Part shown: piece after piece, positions 18,087 to 27,055 of the stretch
How the letters are laid out: each line of letters starts with the position of its first letter
Numbering within the stretch: position 1 is the stretch's first letter
Source: Allofranklinella schreckenbergeri
Lineage (GTDB): Bacteria; Pseudomonadota; Gammaproteobacteria; Burkholderiales; Burkholderiaceae_C
Direction of reading: 5' to 3'
DNA: 64,000 bases
Assembly: GCF_003703475.1 (NCBI RefSeq)
Contig: NZ_RDQM01000001.1
Span: 62,001-126,000 of the forward strand
Program-made: the position numbers and the translations under genes
The notes under the pieces: generated by a model
Told to the model about the DNA's origin: nothing
Database searches by the model: none
Seen by the model: only the letters and a program-made list of their open reading frames with translations

Positions 18087-21000
18087 ATGCAAAAAACCCC
18101 CTCTTCTTTTGAAAAAACGCGCCGCTCTCAAGGCGGCCCCACCGCCATGCCCGCCCAGCCTGCCTCCATGCGCCAAGCCCTGCGCTGGTTGCTGTTGTGC
18201 TGGCTGCTCATCTGCGCCCTGACACTGGGCGTAGCGCATGCCAGTGTGAGCGTGCCAGCCTCCCAGGCCAAGGCGATTGAGGCAGCGCGCAGCGCGCTCG
18301 AAAGCGCCGAACTCAGCGCCACCCAGCGTGAAGTTGCACAAGCCCAATTGGACGCCGCACTGGCACTGGAGAAAGAGGCTGAACCCCTCGCCACGCAGCT
18401 AAGCGCCTTGCAAGAGCAAGCGCAAGCCGCCCCGACGCAAGCCAGCATGCCCGCTGCCTTGACGCCTGAAGAACGGCAAAACCAACTCAAGCAGTGGATT
18501 GCCCGCTTACCAAAAGCCACCGATGACGAGGCCCTGGAATACCTGCTCCAGCAAGAGCGCAATGCCCTGGACACCCTGAAAACCCGTATCGACACCACGG
18601 CCAACGAGCTTAGCAACCTGATCTCCAGGCCAGGGCAGCGTTTGGGCCAAATGGCCGCCCTGCGGCAGCGCGCCGATGCCCATGCGGGCGAGCCGCAACT
18701 GGACCCCAACGAGCCTGCCGCATTGCAAGAGGCACGCCGCCTGCGCCGCGCCGCCGAGCACCGCCGGGCCTTGGTGGAGCTGGCCCTGTACGACACCGAG
18801 CAAGCCACTGCCGAAGCCCGCCAGCGCCACCTGGAAGTGCAATTGCAAACTCTGCGCCAGGAGCAATCGCTGCGTGCACCACGCATCGACTGGTTGAACC
18901 AGCGCATCAGCGCCAACCGCCTGCAACGCTTGCAAGAACAAGCCCAAGCGCAAACCGCCCTGGCCCAGAGCGAGGCCGTACAGGCCGATCCCGCTCTGCT
19001 CGCCCTGGCTCAGCAAAATGCCGAGCTGGCCACGCAACTGCTGCAAAACACCCAGGACTTGACCAAAGAACGCAATGCCCTGACCGACTACGAGCGCGAG
19101 CGCGAACAAATCGCCGATGTGCTGCGCGATACGCAGGCGCGTCTGCGCCTGGGCAGCAACGACGCCGACATCGGCTACTGGCTCTGGCAGCAACGCCTGG
19201 CCATGCCCTCGCTGCTGGCACTCCAAGCCCAGCGCCAGCAAGTGCAGCAGCGCCTGAGCAAGCTGCGCTTGCAGCTCTACAGCCACACGGAAGCGCGCTA
19301 CGCCCTCAGCCGAGGCGACGCCATCGTCCTCGACCCTCAAGAGAACGCCGCTCCCAACGACGAAACCGCGCAAGACGAAACCCGCTTGCTCCCGTGGCAA
19401 GGCCAGCAAGCCACCCTGATCGACCAGGTGGAACAACTGTTGCGCCGCCGTATCAGCGTACTGGAGCAAACCGACGCCGCCTTGCAAACCATCCTCACTC
19501 GCGGCGCCGAGCTGCTGCAATTGATGGATCGCCAACTGCTCTGGACGCCCAGCCATCGGCCCGTAGGCCTTCAGTGGCTGGAGCAATGGCGCGAGCAAGC
19601 CGCCCAAGCCGTCTCCTTCTCCGCCAACCTGGCCAAAGCCGCACAATTCATGCTCATCGATATGGTCAGCAATCCGCTGCCCTATCTCGGTCTTGGCCTG
19701 GTCTTGCTGGGCCTGCTGGCCTTGCGTATGCGTGCGCCCAAGCATCTGCGCGCCATCAGTGAACGCATGCGCCACATCAGCCAGGACAGCTTCACCCTCA
19801 CCCTGCAAGCGCTGATGTGGACCCTGCTCATCGCCCTGCCCAGCGCCGTTGCCGCCTGGGGCGTAGGCTCCGCCTTGCAGGAAATCGGCGCACGCCACCT
19901 GCACGCCATCGAAGCCCTGGGCCATACCCTGGTGGAAATCGCCCAATTGCTGCTGCTCACCGGCCTTTGGGGCGCCTTGGTGCAGCCTGGCGGCCTGGCT
20001 CAAGCCCACTTCGGCTGGCCCCAGCCACGCATCCAGGCTCTGCGCCGCGCCCAGCCTTTGGCGATGGCGCTGATCGTGCCGTTGAGCTTCGTCGTCATGC
20101 TCTCCATGCACTATGGCGATAACGCCACCATCAGCACCTGGGGGCGCACCAGTCTGGCCGCGCTGGCCGCCTCCCTGGCAGTGCTGTCCTGGTTGCTGAA
20201 ACATCTGCTCATGCCACCTGCACCACGCAAAGCCCCTTGGTTCCAGCGTGCCCTCGCCACCCTCGTACCCTTGGGTTTTGCCAGCGTCAGCCTGTTGGCG
20301 CTGAGCGGCTACATCTACACCGGTATCGAAGTCTTTGACGCCCTTTTCACCAGCCTGACCGTAGTGCTGGCCGTGCTCGTCATCGACGGCCTGTTGCGGC
20401 GTTGGCTGTTGCTGGGCGAGCAGCAACTGGCCCACAAACGCATGCTGGAGCAGCGCAACGCCAACAACGGCGTAGCGGATATCGAGGCAGGGGAACCCCC
20501 ACCCGATGGCGAGCCGGAAATCGCCCTCGTCACCGTCAGCACCCAATCGCGCCGCCTGCTGCGCCTGCTGCGCCGCTCCTTGCTCGCCGTTGGCCTGCTG
20601 TGGGCCTGGGCCGCAGTGCTGCCTGCCTTGCTGCGGCTCGATAGCGTCGTGCTCTGGCACAGCAGCACCGTCAACACCGCCGGCAAGACCGAGCCCATGC
20701 CCATCACCCTCATGGGAGTCTCCATGGGCATCGTCGTGCTGCTGCTGACCTTCAGCATGGCGCGTAACCTGCCGGGGCTGCTGGAGCTGGCCTTGAACTC
20801 CACGCGGCACATCAGCAGCGCCACGCGCTACACCATCACCACCTTGGCGCGTTACGCCATCAGCATCGCAGGCGCGTTGTTCGCCTTCAGCCTGTTTGGC
20901 CTGCGCTGGAGCCAACTGCAATGGATGGCCGCCGCGCTCACCGTGGGCCTGGGTTTTGGCTTGCAGGAAATCTTTGCCAATTTCGTCTCCGGCCTGATCC

Positions 21001-21542
21001 TGCTGGTCGAGCGCCCCTTCCGCGTAGGCGACACCATCACCATCGGCGATATGACCGGCACCGTCACCCGCATCCGCACCCGCGCCACCACCGTGCTGGA
21101 CTACGACAACAAGGAAATCGTCATTCCCAACAAAACCTTCATTACCGGCCAGGTCACCAACTGGACGCTCTCGGACAACGTCACCCGCATGACCGTCAAT
21201 GTCGGCGTCGCTTACGGCAGCGATCCCGCCCTGGTGCGCGATCTGCTGCTGCGCGCGGCCCGCGAACATCCCAACGTCCTGCGCGACCCCGCCCCCAACG
21301 CCTGGTTTGTCACCCTGGGCAACAGCACGCTGGATTTTGAATTGCGCGTCTACGTCGCCACGCTGGGCGAGCGCATGCCCACGCTCAACGACCTCAACCG
21401 CCGCATCACCGAGCTGCTGGGCGAAGCCAACATCGAAATCGCCTTCCCGCAAATGGACGTGCACGTGCGCGACATCTGCGCCGCGCTGGATTCCGCTCAG
21501 CCGCCGGCTGCACCTAGCCAGCCTGGAGCGGAATCGGCGTAA
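18087..21542 (+). CDS. MscK/KefA-type large mechanosensitive channel
   Basis: The 1151-residue protein resembles MscK/MscM (YjeP) channels, which release solutes on hypo-osmotic shock. A cleavable signal peptide (LRWLLLCWLLICALTLG, cleavage after AHA) is followed by about 450 residues of periplasmic, Gln/Ala/Leu-rich coiled coil. Ten or so membrane segments follow (from about residue 530). The C-terminal MscS domain has the pore helix region AAALTVGLGFGLQEIFANF, then VERPFRVGD and IVIPNKTFITG. The first ATG at 18087 would give a 30-residue leader before the hydrophobic core; ATG 18147 is an alternative. It is a single gene, divergent from hemE. Confidence 0.88.
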   Translation: MQKTPSSFEKTRRSQGGPTAMPAQPASMRQALRWLLLCWLLICALTLGVAHASVSVPASQAKAIEAARSALESAELSATQREVAQAQLDAALALEKEAEPLATQLSALQEQAQAAPTQASMPAALTPEERQNQLKQWIARLPKATDDEALEYLLQQERNALDTLKTRIDTTANELSNLISRPGQRLGQMAALRQRADAHAGEPQLDPNEPAALQEARRLRRAAEHRRALVELALYDTEQATAEARQRHLEVQLQTLRQEQSLRAPRIDWLNQRISANRLQRLQEQAQAQTALAQSEAVQADPALLALAQQNAELATQLLQNTQDLTKERNALTDYEREREQIADVLRDTQARLRLGSNDADIGYWLWQQRLAMPSLLALQAQRQQVQQRLSKLRLQLYSHTEARYALSRGDAIVLDPQENAAPNDETAQDETRLLPWQGQQATLIDQVEQLLRRRISVLEQTDAALQTILTRGAELLQLMDRQLLWTPSHRPVGLQWLEQWREQAAQAVSFSANLAKAAQFMLIDMVSNPLPYLGLGLVLLGLLALRMRAPKHLRAISERMRHISQDSFTLTLQALMWTLLIALPSAVAAWGVGSALQEIGARHLHAIEALGHTLVEIAQLLLLTGLWGALVQPGGLAQAHFGWPQPRIQALRRAQPLAMALIVPLSFVVMLSMHYGDNATISTWGRTSLAALAASLAVLSWLLKHLLMPPAPRKAPWFQRALATLVPLGFASVSLLALSGYIYTGIEVFDALFTSLTVVLAVLVIDGLLRRWLLLGEQQLAHKRMLEQRNANNGVADIEAGEPPPDGEPEIALVTVSTQSRRLLRLLRRSLLAVGLLWAWAAVLPALLRLDSVVLWHSSTVNTAGKTEPMPITLMGVSMGIVVLLLTFSMARNLPGLLELALNSTRHISSATRYTITTLARYAISIAGALFAFSLFGLRWSQLQWMAAALTVGLGFGLQEIFANFVSGLILLVERPFRVGDTITIGDMTGTVTRIRTRATTVLDYDNKEIVIPNKTFITGQVTNWTLSDNVTRMTVNVGVAYGSDPALVRDLLLRAAREHPNVLRDPAPNAWFVTLGNSTLDFELRVYVATLGERMPTLNDLNRRITELLGEANIEIAFPQMDVHVRDICAALDSAQPPAAPSQPGAESA

Positions 21543-21695
21543 CGGCGCACGCCCGCAAAGCATGGCGCGCCGCAAGATCCTTGCAAAATCTTGGCGCGAC
21601 TGGACAAGAAGCGGTTGGGGATCGCCTTGACAGGTGCCTCAAACCGCCCGAGTCTGCTTTATGGCTAACTCTGAAGAAGTCATTGAGCAGGCTCT

Positions 21696-21738
21696 GTCCG
21701 CAGCCCCAGCGGGCAACCCCGGGGACGATCTTTTTTTC
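21696..21738 (+). terminator. Possible terminator of the mechanosensitive channel gene
   Basis: GTCC at 21696-21699 and a CCCC run can pair with GGGGAC at 21721-21726, followed by TTTTTTT at 21731-21737. The stem is imperfect. The remainder of the 345-bp gap 21543-21887 contains a bulged 11-bp hairpin at 21566-21598 and no gene that I can support. Confidence 0.4.
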
Positions 21739-21887
21739 TGCCCCCATTTTTGGCCTTGCCAAAACAAACTCCGTCTGCAGGAGCGCCCCAAATTCAATTT
21801 CTCAGCGCCAAGCCCCTGCACCGTCATATAGCATGATGTTTTGTATGGCGTTTTATCGGTTGCCGACCATTACCCCCCTCTTCTCCC

Positions 21888-23300
21888 ATGCACGAATCCC
21901 CCGCCTTCAATCCCCAGATTTACGCCCAGCGCCGCCAGCGGCTGGCGCAATCGCTGCAACCTGGCAGCGTAGCCCTCATCCCCACCGCGCCGGAGCGCAT
22001 CCGCAACCGCGATTGCCACTACCCCTACCGGCCCGACAGCTATTTCTATTACCTGACCGGCTTTACCGAACCCAACTCCTGGCTGGCGCTGGATGCGCAA
22101 GGCCATAGCCTGCTGTTTTGCCAGCCCAAGGACATTGAGCGCGAGATTTGGGACGGCTACCGCCTCGGCCCCGAAGCCGCCCCGGCGCGGCTGGGCGTGG
22201 ATGAGGCCGCCTCCATCGACCAGCTCGGCGCGCGCCTGCCGGCCTTGCTGGAAAACCGCAGCGCCGTGTATTACCCCTTTGCCACGCACGAAGGGCTAGC
22301 CGCGCGCGTGGAGCAGTGGCTGGAGGCCGTGCGCGCGCGCGCGCGTTACGGCGCCAGCGTGCCCACTGCGCAGCACGATGTATGCACCCTGCTCGATGAA
22401 ATGCGCTTGGTCAAAGATGCGCACGAAACGGCCACCATCGCCCGCGCCTGCCGCATCAGCGCCGCCGCGCATGTGCGCGCCATGCAGCGCTCGGCGCAAC
22501 TGCTGGCCGCAGGCGAAGATGCGCGCGAATACCACCTGGAGGCGGAGCTGCTGCACGTCTTCCGCCAGCATGGCGCGCAATTTCCGGCCTACAGCAGCAT
22601 CGTCGCCGCTGGCCCCAATGCCTGCGTGCTGCATTACCGCGCGGGCGATGCGCCCTTGCGCGCGGGCGAGCTGGTGCTGATCGACGCGGGCTGCGAGCTG
22701 GACGGCTACGCCAGCGACATCACCCGCACCTTCCCCGCCGACGGGCGCTTTACCGGGCCGCAGCGCGATTTGTACGATTTGGTGCTGGCCAGCCAGAGCG
22801 CCGCGCTGGCCGCCACCGCGCCGGGCGCGCGCTTCACGGCCCCGCACGATGCGGCCGTGCGCACGCTCACGCAAGGCATGCTGGATTTGGGCCTGCTCGA
22901 TGCCAACCAGGTCGGCACGCTTGACGATGCGATCGAAAACCGCGCCTACTTCCCCTTCTACATGCACCGCACGGGGCACTGGATGGGCATGGATGTGCAC
23001 GATTGCGGCAGCTACAACGAGGAAGGGGGCGAGCCGGGCGAAGCAGGCGAGAGCGAGCGGCGCGATCCGCTCTCGGGCGAGGTCATCCGCAACCGCCCGT
23101 CTCGCATCCTGCGCCCGGGCATGGTGCTGACCATCGAGCCGGGCATTTATGTGCGCCCCGCGCCCGGCGTGCCCGAGGTCTTCCATCACATCGGCATCCG
23201 CATTGAGGACGACGCCCTGATTACCGACAGCGGCCACACGCTGCTGACGCGCGAGGTGCCCGTCGCCGCCAGCGAGATTGAAGCACTGATGCGCGCTTGA
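21888..23300 (+). CDS. pepP: Xaa-Pro aminopeptidase P
   Basis: This dinuclear manganese peptidase removes an N-terminal residue from peptides with proline in second position. The 470-residue protein has the N-terminal AMP_N domain (YFYYLTGFTEPNSWLA) and a pita-bread catalytic domain. All five metal ligands are visible: Asp in LIDAGCE, Asp in SDITRTF, His in HRTGHWMG, Glu in LTIEPGIY and Glu in IRIEDD. The length is slightly above the 440 residues of E. coli PepP because of an insert EEGGEPGEAGESERRDP. The ATG at 21888 begins MHESPAFNPQIYAQRR. It is convergent with waaL, with repeat R3 in between. Confidence 0.95.
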   Translation: MHESPAFNPQIYAQRRQRLAQSLQPGSVALIPTAPERIRNRDCHYPYRPDSYFYYLTGFTEPNSWLALDAQGHSLLFCQPKDIEREIWDGYRLGPEAAPARLGVDEAASIDQLGARLPALLENRSAVYYPFATHEGLAARVEQWLEAVRARARYGASVPTAQHDVCTLLDEMRLVKDAHETATIARACRISAAAHVRAMQRSAQLLAAGEDAREYHLEAELLHVFRQHGAQFPAYSSIVAAGPNACVLHYRAGDAPLRAGELVLIDAGCELDGYASDITRTFPADGRFTGPQRDLYDLVLASQSAALAATAPGARFTAPHDAAVRTLTQGMLDLGLLDANQVGTLDDAIENRAYFPFYMHRTGHWMGMDVHDCGSYNEEGGEPGEAGESERRDPLSGEVIRNRPSRILRPGMVLTIEPGIYVRPAPGVPEVFHHIGIRIEDDALITDSGHTLLTREVPVAASEIEALMRA

Positions 23301-23308
23301 GCTTCAAT

Positions 23309-23389
23309 GAATTACAGATCAATAAGAAAACAAATAAACCTTTTTCGGCATAACTAGAATTAACATCTATTTTCTTTGATTTGAAAAAC
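23309..23389 (+). repeat. TCGGCA palindromic element, copy R3 (contains the end of waaL)
   Basis: Begins 9 nt after the pepP stop. The left arm is ATTACAGATCAATAAGAAAA; the opposite arm is TTTTTCAAATCAAAGAAAAT; the core is TTTTTCGGCATAAC from 23341. The right arm is translated on the minus strand as the last residues of the O-antigen ligase, and the stop codon (23360-23362) lies inside the element. No other terminator is visible between these convergent genes. Confidence 0.85.
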
Positions 23390-24631
23390 AAAGCCGCAAG
23401 GCGCTGCATGGCCCAGCCGCGCCTGCCAAGCCGTGTAGAACAAGAACAGCGGCAGGGCGAAGAAGTGAAAGCCGCTGTTGTGGCCGTACAGCGCCGCCTG
23501 GGTCAAACCAAAACCGATGTAGAGCAGCAGGTGGCTCACGCCTGCCAGCCACAGCGCCACGATTTGCGGATCGCCCCCTGGCTGCGGCGGCGCGCGCCAA
23601 TACAGCCGCAGCGGCAGCAGCGTCAGAAACAGCACCAGAGCCAGGCCCAGCAGCCCCCGGCGGGCGAAGGCGTCGAGAAACTCATTGTGCAAATGCCCAA
23701 AGCGCGTGATGTGGGTGGGCTGGGGCTGAGCCTGATCCCAGGCGGCCATGTCCTGGCGCATGCGCGCCGTACCCGCGCCCAGCAGCGGATAGCGCCAGCC
23801 CTCGTGCCAGGCAAAGCGCCACATCTCCAGCCGCGTGCCCACGGAGGTGGTGGTCGTGCCCTGCTGGTACAGGGCGATGTCCCGCTGCGCGGCGTTGAGG
23901 CGCTGCTCAAGGATGTTGCCGTCGTTCAACCACAGCGCGCCCAGGGCCGCGCCGCACAGCGCCGCAGCCAAGCCCAGGTTGCGCGGGCGCAAGTGACGGC
24001 GGCGCAGTTTGAACAAGGCCAGCGCGCACAGCGCAAAGCCCAGCCCGACCAGGCTGCCGCGCGTTTCCGACAAGATGGTGGCGTACAGCCCTGCAGCGAT
24101 GCCCACGATGAGCACCGCCCGCTGCCAGGCGCTTGGGCGGCTGCGCAAACCACACGCGGCAAAGACGGTGAGCAACACCGCCAGATTGCCGAACTGAATC
24201 GGGTTGAGATAGCGCGCGCCCCGGCCAAATTGCAGCATCTCGGGCGCGTAATGGCTGTAATAGTGGGCGCTGATGGCCCCCAGCACCGCGCCGCACGCCG
24301 CCCCCAGCCAAATCGCGCGCGGATCGGGCGGATGCACGCTGAGGAAAAACAGCAGCAACGCAATGATGAGAAAGCGGCTGGGGATGTTGTAGTACGTGGC
24401 GCTCAGGCCGGAAAACCACGCATCGCCAATGCCCGCCAGGCCCATGAGGACAAAGCCCAGGGCGATGGCGTTGATGGCCGGACCACGCGCACGCCGCCCC
24501 CACCAGCGCGGCAGGGTCGCCAAAGCCGCGCCCAGCAGCAGCAAGGTGCCATAGCTGTAGCCGCTTTTGGCGCACAGGCTGAGGGCGAAAAACAGAAAGG
24601 TGGCGACATTGACCAGCGTCGTCAGCGTCAT
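23360..24631 (-). CDS. O-antigen ligase family membrane protein
   Basis: The 423-residue protein has ten or more hydrophobic segments and the Wzy_C/WaaL pattern: a large periplasmic loop between late membrane helices containing ETRGSLVG and RLEMWRFAWHEGWRYPLLGAGTARM, then HLHNEFLDAFARRGL with the conserved His. WaaL joins O-antigen or other glycans to lipid A-core; some relatives glycosylate pilin. I chose ATG 24631, which overlaps the stop of the glycosyltransferase gene by 4 nt (ATGA). The upstream 62 codons of the open frame belong to that gene. The last residues (FVFQIKENRC) are encoded by repeat R3, so the native C terminus may have been replaced. Confidence 0.85.
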   Translation of the reverse strand: MTLTTLVNVATFLFFALSLCAKSGYSYGTLLLLGAALATLPRWWGRRARGPAINAIALGFVLMGLAGIGDAWFSGLSATYYNIPSRFLIIALLLFFLSVHPPDPRAIWLGAACGAVLGAISAHYYSHYAPEMLQFGRGARYLNPIQFGNLAVLLTVFAACGLRSRPSAWQRAVLIVGIAAGLYATILSETRGSLVGLGFALCALALFKLRRRHLRPRNLGLAAALCGAALGALWLNDGNILEQRLNAAQRDIALYQQGTTTTSVGTRLEMWRFAWHEGWRYPLLGAGTARMRQDMAAWDQAQPQPTHITRFGHLHNEFLDAFARRGLLGLALVLFLTLLPLRLYWRAPPQPGGDPQIVALWLAGVSHLLLYIGFGLTQAALYGHNSGFHFFALPLFLFYTAWQARLGHAAPCGFVFQIKENRC

Positions 24632-26301
24632 GATGGATTGGGGTCGTTTGGCGTGCGCTCGGCCTGCTCCCTGGCCCAATGCAACATCAGGTATTTGTTG
24701 AAGTGGTAGCCCGCCGTGCTGATGGCCAGGTACAGGCCATAGCGCCCGCCCCAGAACGCGCCGCGGATGATGTATTCGCGGAAGAAGGCAAACGCGCTTT
24801 TGAGCGGCAACAGCCACAAGCTGGGCGCGCGCTTGCCTTGCGCGGCCTTCTCCTGCGCCCAGGTGTGGCTGTAGCGCAGGTTTTTCTGCAGGAAGTGGTA
24901 GAGGTTGTCGTTGGTGTAGTGGTCCAGCCGCCCGGGCAAGGTGACGACGGCGGCATCGCGGCTGTCCAGCGACTCGTGCACGTCATAGGGGTGGTACTGG
25001 AAGTGCTCGCGCGGGTAAAGCCGCACCAGGCCATCGGTGTACCAGGCGTGCACCACGCTGCCGCAAAAAATATTGCGCCGCCGGATGTTGTAAACACGGC
25101 GCGCATCGGGTGCGCTGGCCAGCACCTGGCGAATGGCGTTTTTCAAGGTGGCGTCGGGCTGCTCGTCGGCATCGATGACCAGCACGTAATCCCCACTGGC
25201 CAGCGCCTGGGCACGCTGGCGCTGCACGCCAAAGCCCGGCCAGTCGGCGCTGGTATGCCATTGCGCGCCGAAGTGGCGGGCAATGCGCTCGCTCTCATCC
25301 GTGCTGCCCGAGTCGAGAATGACGATTTCATGCGCCAAATCGGCAATGGAGGCCAGGCAAGCAGGCAAATGCTTGGCCTCGTTGCACACGATCAGCACCA
25401 CGCTCAAGCGATATGGTCGAGCCGCATCGGCCACGGGCGCGGTGGGCGGCGGGGGCAAATGGTGGCGGTTGATGGCGTGCGGCTCGAAATCCGGCGCGTA
25501 GCCTTGCGGGCGACGCTGCACATCGTTGAGCAGCGCGTACTTGTGGAAGGTGTACTGCGCAAACAGCCAGGCGTAAATCCAGCCGTAGCGACCGCAGAGG
25601 AAACGCCGATCGACAAAATACTGCTTGATAAACGCCCAGAAAGTGTGCAGCAACACGCTGGCCACACCCACACGCCGCCCCTGCATGCGATCGCGCGCCC
25701 AGGCCATGGCATAGGAGAGGCGCTTTTCCAGCCAGAAATGCGGCGTGGCCGCCGTGTGGTGGCGCAAAAAGCCAGGCAGCACCTGCGTTTGCGCGCCCTG
25801 GAGCTGCAACGACTCATGCACCGCGCTGTCGCAATAACCGAAGCGGCGCGGATACAGCCGCCAGTGCGCCTTGATGCCGCGCCGGGGATAGTCGATCAGG
25901 TGGCCAAACACCTCGTCGATACGGCGGATGCCATAGACAGTGTCGCCCGGCGCCTGCGTCTTGACGCGGGCGATGGCCTCCAGCAAAGCCGCATCGGGCG
26001 ACTCGTCGCCATCCAGCACCAGAATCCAATCGCCCCTGGAGAGCGCTTGCGCCCGCTGGCGCTGGATGCCAAAGCCTTGCCAATCGCTGGCGACGTGCCA
26101 CTGCGCGCCGTATTGCTGTGCCACGGCCTGCCCATCGTCGCTGCTGCCTGAGTCGAGGAGGATGATTTCATCGGCCACCGGCGCCACCAACGGCAACAGG
26201 CGGCGCAAATTGGCCGCCTCGTTTTTCACAATCATGACCACGCTGAGGGTGTAAGCGCGTGGTGCGACCGCTGCGCTGGCCGCCTCAGGGCTGACTGCCA
26301 T
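24628..26301 (-). CDS. Tandem GT2 glycosyltransferase (two WaaE-like domains)
   Basis: The 557-residue protein is an internal duplication. Domain 1 (about 18-275) and domain 2 (about 297-550) each have the GT2 opening (VVMIVKNEAANL and VVLIVCNEAKHL), ILLDSGSSDD or VILDSGSTDE, QRQRAQALS/A, and an acidic metal motif (DGDE 97-100, DADE 377-380). The offset between copies is a constant 280 residues. Single-domain relatives (WaaE/KdtX-type) add glucose to lipopolysaccharide inner core. With waaL overlapping downstream, a role in lipopolysaccharide core assembly is likely. Both domains appear catalytically competent. The start ATG 26301 comes 10 nt after the preceding stop. Confidence 0.87.
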   Translation of the reverse strand: MAVSPEAASAAVAPRAYTLSVVMIVKNEAANLRRLLPLVAPVADEIILLDSGSSDDGQAVAQQYGAQWHVASDWQGFGIQRQRAQALSRGDWILVLDGDESPDAALLEAIARVKTQAPGDTVYGIRRIDEVFGHLIDYPRRGIKAHWRLYPRRFGYCDSAVHESLQLQGAQTQVLPGFLRHHTAATPHFWLEKRLSYAMAWARDRMQGRRVGVASVLLHTFWAFIKQYFVDRRFLCGRYGWIYAWLFAQYTFHKYALLNDVQRRPQGYAPDFEPHAINRHHLPPPPTAPVADAARPYRLSVVLIVCNEAKHLPACLASIADLAHEIVILDSGSTDESERIARHFGAQWHTSADWPGFGVQRQRAQALASGDYVLVIDADEQPDATLKNAIRQVLASAPDARRVYNIRRRNIFCGSVVHAWYTDGLVRLYPREHFQYHPYDVHESLDSRDAAVVTLPGRLDHYTNDNLYHFLQKNLRYSHTWAQEKAAQGKRAPSLWLLPLKSAFAFFREYIIRGAFWGGRYGLYLAISTAGYHFNKYLMLHWAREQAERTPNDPNPS

Positions 26302-26311
26302 TGAACAACGC

Positions 26312-26524
26312 TCAATGGCCGCGAAAGACCTCGCCCGCTTTGAGCGTGTAGCGCGTGCCGCAATAAGGGCATACGGCCTGGCCGGTGCGTGAGACGTTCA
26401 AAAAGACGCGCGGATGCCCATTCCACAGCGCCATGTCCGCTTTGGGGTTGGGGCAGAAAACATCGCCGTGGTCGTCCAAATCCTTGGCGCTCAGCTCAAT
26501 GGGGGCGGGAGTGCGGGTGCTCAT
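26312..26524 (-). CDS. CHCC zinc-finger domain protein
   Basis: The 70-residue protein has the zf-CHCC pattern: Cys in DVFCPNP, His in WNGHPRVFL, and CPYCGTRY with the last two Cys. It is related to the bacterial counterparts of mitochondrial NDUFS6. In proteobacteria it is a small soluble protein often found near lipopolysaccharide or branched-chain aminotransferase genes; its function is not established. It is on the same strand as the preceding membrane protein gene and the following glycosyltransferase gene. Confidence 0.85.
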   Translation of the reverse strand: MSTRTPAPIELSAKDLDDHGDVFCPNPKADMALWNGHPRVFLNVSRTGQAVCPYCGTRYTLKAGEVFRGH

Positions 26525-26602
26525 GGGGTTTTCTCACTATCCAGGGCCTGCGCGCGCCAAAACGCTGCGCATACCGTATGACGAAAAACGAAACGGGCAA
26601 TT

Positions 26603-27055
26603 TTACGGGCTGGCTGTGGCCTCTGGCGGCTGGCCCGAGGCATCGGCTGGCGGCTCTGGCGGGCGGTGCAATTGCCATTGGCTCAAGGCGCCGTGCGTGA
26701 ACTGGCACTCCACCCACGCGCCTCCCGGATCGGCCCAGCGATACACCTCCACCGCCCCGCCCAACGCGCCTTGCGGCTGGCCCAGCGAGCGCGTGAGCTT
26801 GACCACATCAATCAAACGCATGCCGCGCCGCAAACGGGCGTTGAGCATGACCGCGCTGGAGGTCATCCCCTTGGGCGCGTTGGAGGCCACGCGCAGCACG
26901 CGCAAAAATCGGTTGATGTAGAGCAGCGCCAGAAACACCACGCCGCCCGAGGCCATCCAAAAACCGGCCCAGCCGCGGTTGTGGTATCCCACGGCCATGA
27001 CCAGCACCGCCGCGATCAGCGCCAGCAGGGCTTTGAGCCGGGCGGCGGCGCTCAT
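26603..27055 (-). CDS. Hypothetical membrane protein, 150 residues
   Basis: I do not recognise a named family. After a short cytoplasmic start (MSAAARLKAL) there are two adjacent hydrophobic segments (about residues 7-22 and 28-45), then a soluble C-terminal part of about 100 residues ending in a Pro/Ala-rich tail. ATG 27055 overlaps the stop of the PfkB kinase gene by 4 nt (ATGA), which supports this start over the longer open frame and indicates translational coupling. The soluble part (YRWADPGGAWVECQFTHG) has no catalytic motif I can name. Confidence 0.7.
   Translation of the reverse strand: MSAAARLKALLALIAAVLVMAVGYHNRGWAGFWMASGGVVFLALLYINRFLRVLRVASNAPKGMTSSAVMLNARLRRGMRLIDVVKLTRSLGQPQGALGGAVEVYRWADPGGAWVECQFTHGALSQWQLHRPPEPPADASGQPPEATASP

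Noticed and set aside
18507-21575. Minus-strand open frame of 1022 codons opposite the mechanosensitive channel gene
   Set aside because: Gln/Gly/Ala-rich translation without domains; an antisense shadow of the channel gene.
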